Below are positions 55,336 to 64,000 of a stretch of DNA of 64,000 nucleotides, in pieces. How positions within the stretch are numbered: the first letter of the stretch is position 1; every line of letters starts with the position of its first letter. The DNA comes from Mesotaenium endlicherianum. Lineage: Eukaryota; Streptophyta; Zygnematophyceae; Zygnematales; Mesotaeniaceae. The stretch is taken from contig WELA01010798.1 of the NCBI GenBank assembly GCA_009602735.1, positions 13,852 through 77,851 of the forward strand. Reading direction: 5' to 3'. Below the pieces are notes generated by a model. The model was given only the letters and a program-made list of their open reading frames with translations. It made no database searches and was not told the DNA's origin. A program made the translations under genes and the position numbers.

Positions 55336-56814
55336 TTACTGACTGTTGCTGTCTTTTAAAGGCTGGTCTTTTCTCTCGACCTTAGGCAGGTGCTTGACCG
55401 GACACTGTTCTCTGTAGTGGCCTTTCTGCTGACAATGGTAGCAAGTAGATTTTGCTGAGGCTGGTCTCGGCTTAGTCCTACCACCACCCCTTCCATAGCC
55501 ACCTCGAGAGGGACCACCTCTACCTCTAGACTGAATAGCATTGTACTCATACTCATATTCATCACCCTGATTATCCTCAGCCTGGTCTCCTTCAACTGCA
55601 TTGTAGGAACCGTGGGGCTTTTTGACAATCTTAGACACCAAAGCGTTACTCTGGCGCTTGTGATTGAACTGCTGCTGATCCCAGGCGTCAGCATCCTGGA
55701 TCAAGTCAGCCAGTTTCTCATACTTTTTCTCAGCAAAATGACCAGAGACCTCGGATTTCAAGCCATACCTGAAGTATGCTATCCTATACCGTTCTGGCAA
55801 ATCAGGCTGCTTCATCATGTTCTCTTGGAACTTTTGAGCAAACTCAGCAACTGAAGTGGTCTGCTTCAGTGTCAGGGAGATCATCGCATAGATAGCTTTC
55901 TCCTGCTGGTTGATGACATCAAACTTCTCATGCAACTTCTCGACAAACTCTACCCACGTAGGGTCACCGAGTTGCCGAGCCTTACGCTCTTCCTTCCAGT
56001 AAAGCCACCAGTCTGCGGCACTGCCTTTCAGTAGCGCACCGGTGTGCCTGACCTTCTCGTAATCTTGCAGTTCTGGGTAGTTCTCCAGCCACTGCTCAAC
56101 ATCCGCGAGAAACTTGATCAGGTAATATTTTCTGTTTCCCTCAGGATCATAGTCCTGGGGAGGTTTCGGCTTGGGCTTACTAGGCCCTCGGCCACCACCA
56201 CTAGTGGTGTGAGACCCCAGTTGGTCTCTGTCCCGGAGTAGGGACATTATGATTCTTTTGTCCTCCTGCTGGGACTGATACATGGTCGCCATTTGCGACT
56301 GCATCTGAACGAACAATGCTCCCAAGTCTACATTTTGGGGTGGTAGATTAGCAAATGCAGCAGCAGCATTGGCATCTACTCGCTGAGTAGTGTCCTCAAC
56401 AATCCCTCTTGCTCCTGCAGCAGCAATTCCTGCCGCATTCAGCCGGTCACGTATTTGACCTAGGGGTACATTGAGTTGTACGGCAGGAGGTGGGTTCAGA
56501 ACATTGGCCCTTGATGCCATAAGTTCTTCAACAGTGCGCTCGTCAGCTGGCTGTCCTTCCCTCCTTTGTATATCTTCAGCGGCCTTTGCTACTTGTTCAG
56601 CTTCTAGTCTGGCTATCTCCTCCTCAGCTTGCTGAGCTGCGACTGAGGCAATAGCAGCTGCCTCATCTGCAGCCTCCCTAGCTGCAGTATCCGCTACTGC
56701 TTCCGAATAGGTACGGTTTCCCGCTACATGGCTTTCCGCCTGGTTTTCGACATTCTCGTTACCCTGGTTCTCCATGTCTCGGGAGTTGCTAGTTTGAGAC
56801 CTTGTCCTTACCAT
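55336..56814 (-). CDS. gag: Element B gag
   Basis: 492 codons from ATG. An Ala/Glu-rich N-terminal region (about 30-120) looks helical. The capsid core (about 220-400) includes [28 protein letters not shown] and [12 protein letters not shown]. An Arg/Gly-rich stretch and one CCHC knuckle ([14 protein letters not shown]) are near the end. The gag fragment at 23140-23431 derives from a relative. Confidence 0.93.
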   Translation of the reverse strand: MVRTRSQTSNSRDMENQGNENVENQAESHVAGNRTYSEAVADTAAREAADEAAAIASVAAQQAEEEIARLEAEQVAKAAEDIQRREGQPADERTVEELMASRANVLNPPPAVQLNVPLGQIRDRLNAAGIAAAGARGIVEDTTQRVDANAAAAFANLPPQNVDLGALFVQMQSQMATMYQSQQEDKRIIMSLLRDRDQLGSHTTSGGGRGPSKPKPKPPQDYDPEGNRKYYLIKFLADVEQWLENYPELQDYEKVRHTGALLKGSAADWWLYWKEERKARQLGDPTWVEFVEKLHEKFDVINQQEKAIYAMISLTLKQTTSVAEFAQKFQENMMKQPDLPERYRIAYFRYGLKSEVSGHFAEKKYEKLADLIQDADAWDQQQFNHKRQSNALVSKIVKKPHGSYNAVEGDQAEDNQGDEYEYEYNAIQSRGRGGPSRGGYGRGGGRTKPRPASAKSTCYHCQQKGHYREQCPVKHLPKVERKDQPLKDSNSQ

Positions 56815-56834
56815 GCAAAGAAGACTGTGATAAC

Positions 56835-56847
56835 TGCTCCGATACCA
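56835..56847 (-). other. Primer binding site of element B
   Basis: TGGTATCGGAGCA on the minus strand, one base after the 5' LTR. Matches the site of element C. Confidence 0.8.
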
Positions 56848-56848
56848 C

Positions 56849-57569
56849 TGAAATGAATCGACTTACCAAATAGGCGATTAACAATTAATAAAGATCTTTA
56901 TATCAGCAAGTAATCTTTATGGTATCTCCGATAACTAGTTAAACGGCAAAGGACAATACACTAGCAGGGAATAATACTCGTAAGTCAAATGCGAGTAAAC
57001 TAGCATCAATGATGCAAATCAGTAAACTCATACATAAGCAAGGTTCGAAGACAGTGCGTATCAATGGCTTCTCGCCTTGGATTCAGAGTTCTCTCAGTAA
57101 GCTGTACAAGAGAGTTGGCCTCGTTTCCGAATGCCGAACTCGAGAGCAATGCCTAGCATATGTACATGGAATGAGTTTACTGTTCAACGGTCAGTGCGAT
57201 GGCACCGCCTACCCGGGAGTTAACCACGTTGGTAGGACCTCGGTTAACCAAATCCACCGCCATCTCCCATCATCCCGAATAGCCATCCATCATAGGGATG
57301 TCATCTGGCCATTCATCTAGCATATCGCACTTAGATGCATATCAAGGCAGTTCGCTGCTACCGAGTACGGAAGTCAGCTGGCTGTCAAAGAATGGGTCAG
57401 CAAGCTGACTTATATGGACTTCAGCTTGCTGCTTCCGGCTGAGTCATTAAACTGATAATTATGTAAAGTCCAGCAGACTGACTATTTAACTAAAGTTCAG
57501 CAGGCTGAACTTAATTAACTATTATATTTAAAATGAATATTAAATCCACTAATATACTGATTTATTACA
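56849..57569 (-). repeat. 5' LTR of element B
   Basis: 721 bp; the right boundary ATTACA is followed by TSD GTCAT (57570-57574). Confidence 0.96.
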
Positions 57570-57574
57570 GTCAT

Positions 57575-60500
57575 CCAGCAGAGGTGGCCATCAAGGAGGA
57601 AGAGGCAGGGGAGGAGTGAGGACGTGCTATCACTGTGGAAAGCTTGGTCATTTGGCATCGAGCTGCACAGACTTCGTCTGTTACAGATGTGATGAGAAGG
57701 GCCACATTGCCAAGAATTGCCCACAGAGGAAGAGTGAAGGTACATCCTAACTCTCGTGCCCGTGAGGAGAATGCACATGCTGTCACTGTTGTTGAAGCAC
57801 ACACATGTGCTGAAGAGGAGGATAGGAATACGTGGTATGTAGACTCAGGAGCCTCCAGACCCTGCACGTCACGGAGAGATCTCTTGTATGACTACAAGCT
57901 GTGTGAGCTTGTTCCTATCAGAGTGGGAGATGGAAATTTGCTGCAAGGGATCGGCACAGGAAAGGTAGTTGTGCATTCGAAGATTGGAAGGAAACGGTGG
58001 AAATTCACAATGCAGGATGTTTTGCACACCCTTGGCTTGGTGAAGAATCTGTTCTCTATGCCCAAGACTACTACATTGGGGACCAAGGTGGTGTTTGAAG
58101 GTTATGCCTGCTCAGTTCTTACTGAAAAGGGAGAAGTTGTCCTATAAGCACATAAGGCAGCAGTCAAGGGAAGTTTGTTCCAACTGAAGTGTGAAGCTGA
58201 GGTGGTGCATGGACTGCAGGCCCTGTAGGCCAAAGTGGTTGACTCAGCAGGAGTGGCCCAGGTTGAAGAGAAGAAGAATGGAGATATCAACCTGTGGCAT
58301 CAGGGACTGGGACATATCAGTGAGCAGAAGTTGAAGAAGATGTCAAAGGATAAGCAGGGAGGACTACCAAATTTCAGTGGTCAGTGCTTGAAGTTCTGCA
58401 GAGGGTGCCAGATGGGAAAATAGTCGAGAGCAGCATTTCCAAGATGAGGAGAGGTTAAGAGGGCCACAGAGCCCTTGGAGTTGGTCCATTCGGACGTGTG
58501 GGGGCCTGCTAGTACATTAGCCAGGAGAACAGGGAATACGATGTACATCACCTTCACTAATGACTATTCTCGGAAGACAGAGTGTGTACTTCATGAAGCA
58601 CAAGGACCATGCATTTGAGAAGTTCTTAGAGTACAAGGCAGTGGTGGAAAACTAGAGTGGGAGCAATATAAGGACCCTGAGGACAGACAACGGAGGAGAG
58701 TACCTGAATGGGTACTTCTCAAAGTACCTGAAGGAGGAGGGCATCAGGCATCAACATACAGTGGCCTACTCTCCCCAGCAGAATGGGGTGGCAGAGAGGA
58801 AGAACAGGACGCTGATTGATTCAGCATGGGCTATGCTGTTTGCTGCAGACATGCATGTGAGCTTGTGGGCTGAGGCAGCGACAACAGCAGCATATGTCAG
58901 TGCCAGGTTGCCATCCTTATCTCTTGGAGGGGAGATTCTAGAAGAAGTTTGGAGCGGGAAGAAGTTGTCTGTGCAAGAGCTCAGAGTGTTTGGTTCTGAG
59001 GTGTGGTCTGATATCCCCATTGAGAAGAGGAACAAGTTGTAGCCAAAGTCGGAGAGATGTGTGTTTGTGGGGTATGCAGATGAGAGCAAGGGATACCGGG
59101 TCCTCAATGTCAGGACTGGTGAAGTGGTTGTGAGCCGGGATGTTGTTTTCAACGAGAGGGTGATGGATCTTGTGAACTCCAACCAGTATGAGGGGTATGT
59201 TCCAGAATATCTGGAAGAGGAGGTAGCAGTGCAACCTGGACCGGCTGCATTGCCAGAAGGAGTGCAGCCTAGATTGGTTGCATCTCCAGAGGGAGCTCAG
59301 GTACAGCCTGAGGAGCAGCAGCCAGCTGCAGGAGGACAGGCAGAAGTGGAGAGGGGTGTTGAGCAAGAGGGAGCCGCCTCTAACTCTGACAGTGAAGTGG
59401 AGTTCGTCGGAGAGAGACCTTCAAGTGCAACCAGAAGGAGACCAAGGAGAAGAGCAGGCAAGGAGCCTGCTGTAGCAAAGGGAGCTTGGAGAAGCTCTAG
59501 GTCGGCATCTGGTGCAGAGGCCTCAACCCGTGGAGAGGGTCATGTAGCAAGGAGAAGCTTCACCAGACAGAGTGTGAAGCCTGTGAAATTTGGAGTGGGT
59601 ATGTGGAACTCGTGGAGGAGCTGGCAGAAGATGAGATGGAGTGTGAGGTTGCCTATATGGTCGATGACTCTGAGCCAAAGACCTTTGAGGCAGCCATAAA
59701 GATAGATGCAGCAGTGCAGTGGAGGAAGGCCTCAGTTGAAGAGATGGAGTCGTTGGAGAAGAATCACACCTGGGACTTGGAGGACCTCCCACCTCCCTCC
59801 AATAAGGTTGCTGGAGGCCGGTGGATCTACAGGACGAAGAGAAGGGCTGATGAATCTGCGGATAGGTACAAGGCAAGATATGTGGCACAGGGGTACTCGC
59901 GAACAGAGGGAGAAGATTATCATGAGACGTTTGCCTCAGTTGCCAAGATTGCCACTGTGAGGGTGGTTGCACAGATTGCAGCTGTGGAGGATATGGAGAT
60001 GCACCAGATGGACGTGAAGATTGCATTCTTAAATGGGGACTTGGAGGAGGAGGTGTACATGGAGCAACCTAAAGGATTCGTAAATGCGAGGTTCCCCAGG
60101 AAGGTCTGCAAGCTAAAGAAGTATTTATATGGTTTGAAGCAGAGTCCCAGGATGTGGAACCAAAAGATTGACTCTTTTCTGTTTGAGCAAGGATTTGCGA
60201 GGTCAAATGCAGACAACAGCCTCTATGTGAAGGGTGTTGGAGAAGACAGAGGGATGCTAATACTGTATGTGGATGATCTGCTGCTAGTTGGAAGAAGATG
60301 GAGAAGATCTAGGAAATGAAGGATGTGCTGAGTAGCACATATGATATGAAGGATCTTGGAAAGGTGGAGTTTGTGCTTGGCATGCAGGTGAAGAGGAACA
60401 GGGCCAAGAAGATGATCATGCTTGGACAACCAGCTTACCTGCAGACAATCGTGGAAAGGTTTGACATGCAGATGTGCAAGCCTGTCAGTGTGCCTCTTGA

Positions 60501-61264
60501 CCCTAAGCATAGGCTTAGTGCAAGTATGTGTGCCAGAGGTGAAAGAGAATGGGAGGTGATGTCTCAGGTGCCTATGAGGAAGGTAGCCGGCAGCATAATG
60601 TACTTGATGGTCAGCACAAGGCCTGAAATTGCCAATGCTGTGGGAGTGGTGAGTCAGTTCATGGAGAACCCAGGTCCTGCTTACTGGGAGGTGATGAAGA
60701 GAATCCTAAGATATCTGAGGGAAACTCCTGATTTGTGGTTGCATTTGGGAGGAGCAGAGAGTGTGAAGTTGGAGAGTTGCAGTGATTCTGACTAGGGTGG
60801 AAATCTCGACACCAGGAGGTCTACTACAGGGTATGCTTTCTCTCTTGCCTAGGGAATTGTGACCTGGAAGAGTAAGAGGCAGAAGGTGGTGGCATTGCCC
60901 TCCATGGAGGCTGAGTACATGGTTGCTTCACAGGCGTTCAGGGAGGCTCTACGGTTGAGAAGATTATTGGAGATCCTTTGCTACAAGCAGAAGAGGCCCA
61001 CGGTGATTGTGAGTGATAGTCAGAGCTGCATTGCACTGGGCAAGAACTTAGTAGAGCATGCCAGGAGCAAGCACATTGATATTCAGTATCATAAGTGTAG
61101 AGAGTGTGTGCTGGATGGCAGTGTAGAGTTTGTGTATGTGAGGATTGATAAGATGGTGGCTGATTCCTTGACAAAGGCAGTCCCTAGAGCTAAGCACCAG
61201 TGGTGTGCAGAGATGTTTGATTTGAGAGAGTGTGTAGTTAAATCAAGTAAGAGCTGAGAGGGAG
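57575..61264 (+). CDS. gag-pol: Copia gag-pol, remaining part
   Basis: Two CCHC knuckles ([14 protein letters not shown] and CYRCDEKGHIAKNC) open the segment. Next come the aspartic protease (WYVDSGASRPC), the GAG-pre-integrase motif (LWHQGLGHISEQKLKKM), the integrase core (LRTDNGGEYL and SPQQNGVAERKNRTL), RT (RYKARYVAQGYSRTEGEDY, MDVKIAFLNGDLEEEVYMEQ, LYVDDLLLVG) and RNase H (VSDSQSCIALGKN, SKHIDIQYHKCRE). The domain order, with integrase before RT, defines Ty1/copia. The copy is broken at several points and is a fossil. A Glu/Pro-rich linker between IN and RT (about 59210-59560) is long and variable. Confidence 0.9.
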
Positions 61265-61729
61265 TGTTGTAAATAGACACTCTTGACTCTATTTGCTTGT
61301 GTCGGTTTGGTGGGCTTGCATGTGTGTGTGTGTGTCGATGCATAGAGTACACTTGTATTATAGTCAAAGTGGGTGGACCTTCGATGTGTTGACATTGTGT
61401 TGATTGTGTAGAAGTGTAGGGTAGTAGGACATCAGATTTGAAGTGTCCATGAGTGTGAGGTAGGTGAGTAGCCGCCAAGTGAATATAGGCGCTGTGAAAG
61501 AAAGTCTATGGTGAACTCTTGAGTGTAAGAAAGAAGAAAGTGTGTCTCCAAGATCTATGCTAAGTGCTTGATCTACTACAAGTCTGTTTGGCCTTGTCTG
61601 TGTGACTAAAGGCAGCTGTCTGTGTAACCAGCTAAGTCTGTGTGACTTAAAGAGGGAAGAAGCTGTCTGTGTGACCAGCTGAGAGAGAGTGCGGTAAGAA
61701 GAAGAGATGGATGAAGAGGATTTACAACA
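61265..61729 (+). repeat. 3' LTR of the copia element
   Basis: 465 bp, TGTTGTAAATAG...TTTACAACA. Directly followed at 61730 by gypsy pol sequence of the element-C family. Confidence 0.94.
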
Positions 61730-64000
61730 CTTGTCACCCCATAGCCGCTTCTCCTGCTTCTTCAACATGTTCGTGAGCGGTGCACACACCTTCAATGAAG
61801 CGTCGATAATAATTTGCCATGCCGAGGAAGCTCTTGAGTTGTTGAATATCAGCAGGTACTGGCCAATCTCTGATTGCTTGCACCTTCTCCTGCTCCACCT
61901 TGACTCCTTCAGCTCCCACTATGTGCCCAAGAAACTTGACCTCCTTGAGACAGAAGTTGCACTTGCTCGTCTTCACATACAGCTTCCGACCTCTGAAGAC
62001 CTCCAACCCCTTCTTGAGATGCTCCACATGCTCCCCCAAGTCCTTTGAATAGATCAAGATGTCGTCCAGAAGTACCACCACAAACTGGTCCAAGTAGGAT
62101 CTGAAGATACTATTCATGAGTCCCATGAATGTAGCAGGTGCATTGGTCAAACCAAAAGGCATGATTGTGAACTCAAATAAGCCATAGCAAAACCTGAAAG
62201 CAGTCTTCTAAACGTCTCCATCCGCAATTTGTACCTGGTGATAGCCACTCCTCAAATTGATCTTCAAGAAGTACTTCGCCCCAACAAGCCTGTCTATCAA
62301 CTCGTCCACTTGTGGAAGTGGGTACCTGTTCTTGATGGTGATCTTGTTTAGTGCTCGGTAGTTGACACATATCCTCATAGTCCCGTCCTTCTTCTTCACA
62401 AATAAGACTGACGCTACAAATGGAGACTCGCTGGGTCGGATGAATCCTCTGTCAGCTGCTTCTTCAACTCATCCAACTCCGCAAACGATTGTCAATAGGC
62501 TGGTCTCACTAGTGGCTTGCTCCCTGGTTCAAACTCGATCTTGTGCTCCATAGCTCTCTATGGATGTATTCCTGCAAAAAGCTCCTCAGAAAAAAGAACA
62601 CACTTGAACTCCTTCAACAGCGCCTTAATTTGAGTAGGCATCTCAGCAGGCTTCTTCTTCTCTTGAGCAGTTGGGCTCTGCTCCTTCTGAGCAAGGGGAT
62701 CACACACCACTTCTTGCTCCTTTGGTGACGCGCGCTCGCCTTGGCTTTTAAGATTCATGCTTGCTCCATCTGATGACCGGGCCAGGGCCACCAAAACAAG
62801 GTACATCTCCTTCACCTGATTCGCCTTGCATAGCTTCTTAACTTGCTGGCTCGACAGAATACAATTACATATGGTCGTATCTACCTCCACCTGTTTTGCT
62901 GTCTCCATTCAACTATCACGCCCTTGGACCTTCACATGTCCCGTGCTCCAACACACTTGAGGATTGGCTTTCCTCAGCCATGGTCGGCCCAATATCACCT
63001 GATGGTGACCTAGCTCTGCCTGCTCCATAACTTCCTTACTTTGGTGCCCCGCTACTTCCACGTGAATAGCTTCCGTAGGTGCACCACACTTGAGTCTCTG
63101 CCCATTCGCCAAAATTGCCTCCTTAAACTCATAATACTTCTGCACAGGGATTCGCCACTTTTTCACCAGCTTCTTGTGCACAAAGTTTGCACTTGCGCCA
63201 CTGTCGACCATACACTTCGCCTTGTTGCCGTCGACTACTTCTTCCACAATAATTGGCTTGTCAACATCTCGTCTCTCGCTTCTCGGCAGGTTCCTGGGGA
63301 CAACCTCCTTGTGAGTTTCCTTCTTCACGCCAATAGACACCCCATAACGACTTACTAGCGTCCTCCTTTTTCCTATTGCTGAGGTTGCTTCGCCTTCACC
63401 GACAGTCTCGAGCTAGATGCCCAAGCTTGCCACAATTTTAGCAGGGTCCTCTTGGCTTGTTACTCTGCTGCCTGCGCTGGTTCTGAACAAGTCCCAACTC
63501 CATAGGTACTGGACCTTGACCACTCGTACTTGGCGCTTGAGATCCAAAGTGTCAATGTTCTCCAAATGTGTGGTTGCCCCACCGCCTCTGACTATGCTCC
63601 ATAGCGTTAACTTTTGTTGCCAATGCGATCATTTCTCCAAAACTGGTAGGGTCCTTGAGCGCCACTTCCTTGGCCACAGTTGGCTTGAGTCCCCTCTTGA
63701 ACATGTCCATCATCTTTGACTCGGGCATGGACGGACATTGAAGCACCAACTTGTTGAAGCGCGAAAGATACTCTTGAATGCTTCCTCGTTGACGAAGGTG
63801 CACCAATAGATCTCGAGCGGTAGCCTCAGGTGCAATTAATTGAAATTGCCTCGTCAAGCCATCAAAGAGCTTATCAACAATAGCAGAAATTCCAAACAGT
63901 TGCTCCTCTTGCTCATACCAAGCTCCAGCACTCCTCTTCAACAAAGTAATCACAAAGGCGACTTGCCTGTCGGGCGTGAGCGCAGAATACTCCATACCTT
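61730..64000 (-). mobile_element. Element D: truncated older copy of the element-C family
   Basis: The sequence runs collinear with element C from about 39786 to the end of the window (about C 42057), covering part of RNase H, RT, protease and most of gag on the minus strand. Recognisable parts include [34 protein letters not shown] and LVHLRQRGSIQEYLSRFNKL. It is broken at several points and more diverged from C than C's LTRs are from each other. The integrase, chromodomain and 3' LTR side are missing because the copia LTR ends exactly where D starts. It continues past the window edge. Confidence 0.93.

Larger units (their letters stand above)
48775..57569 (-). mobile_element. Element B: complete Ty3/gypsy chromovirus with a third ORF, 8795 bp
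   Basis: LTRs of 719-721 bp lie at 48775-49493 and 56849-57569. TSD GTCAT is at 48770-48774 and 57570-57574. Sense order on the minus strand: 5' LTR, primer binding site TGGTATCGGAGCA, gag, pol with chromodomain, ORF3, polypurine tract, 3' LTR. The LTRs differ at about 18 of 720 positions by eye (2-3%). All three ORFs are open over long spans, so it looks whole. It is inserted in antisense within the copia gag region. Confidence 0.97.
47543..61729 (+). mobile_element. Ty1/copia element, broken, with element B nested inside
   Basis: LTRs at 47543-48068 and 61265-61729 share TGTTGTAA...TTACAACA ends. A primer binding site TGGTATTGGAGC follows the 5' LTR and a polypurine tract (GAGAGGGAG) precedes the 3' LTR. 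Copia gene order is gag, PR, IN, RT, RNase H on the plus strand. Without element B it would be about 5.4 kb. The LTRs differ by roughly 8-9% over their first 255 bp by eye, so it is older than B and C, and it is broken at several points. The bases flanking the two LTRs do not form a matching TSD. Confidence 0.93.

Noticed and set aside
1-64000. CRISPR arrays, bacterial operons or ribosome binding sites
   Set aside because: Genes are spliced and no regularly spaced direct repeats with unique spacers occur; the DNA is eukaryotic.

Overview
The window looks like nuclear DNA of a streptophyte green alga, most probably a charophyte with a repeat-swollen genome. This is an inference: a Chara-like source fits best, but no database search was possible. 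Support comes from spliced host genes with GT-AG introns of 0.1-1.3 kb, a plastid MSRB1-type methionine sulfoxide reductase of the plant 1-Cys class, and two chromodomain-bearing Ty3/gypsy families (chromoviruses) alongside Ty1/copia and piggyBac-like DNA elements. Most of the sequence is not host coding.

Layout. 1-2.6 kb: AG microsatellite, AT-rich DNA and a decayed gypsy RT fragment carrying a small MITE with a clean 8-bp target duplication. 3.3-15.6 kb is a host gene island: MSRB1-like (+, 5 exons, 3651-5912), a GDP-fucose O-fucosyltransferase-family gene (-, 10 exons, 11826-6991) and an FtsJ/RlmM-like SAM methyltransferase (+, 5 exons, 13019-15563). The first two converge; the second and third diverge from a shared 1.2-kb upstream region. 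16.7-28 kb is a graveyard of LTR-element pieces, a large inverted repeat and a hairpin-dense island with a TATA box. 28-31.4 kb holds a tandem repeat and a two-exon gene of unknown function (-). 32.6-34.4 kb has an LRR-like fragment, then an ORF with motifs IX and X of a cytosine-5 DNA methyltransferase, whose last codons run into a TG...CA sequence that looks like the 3' LTR of a retrotransposon.

36.8-45.7 kb is one piggyBac-like DNA transposon split by a complete gypsy chromovirus (element C, 37091-43233, TSD CCCGG) and by a solo copia LTR (TSD TTTCA). 47.5-61.7 kb is a Ty1/copia element split by a complete second chromovirus (element B, 48775-57569, TSD GTCAT). Element B carries an extra sense-strand ORF between pol and its 3' LTR. 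From 61730 to the window end lies the gag and 5' pol half of a second, older copy of element C's family, abutting the copia LTR directly.

The host genes share no evident pathway. The most novel-looking observations are the third ORF of element B with a near-ideal branch point and splice acceptor in front of its ATG, and the DNA-methyltransferase-like ORF ending at a retrotransposon LTR. LTR divergences judged by eye (about 1% for C, 2-3% for B, 8-9% for the copia host) agree with the insertion order.
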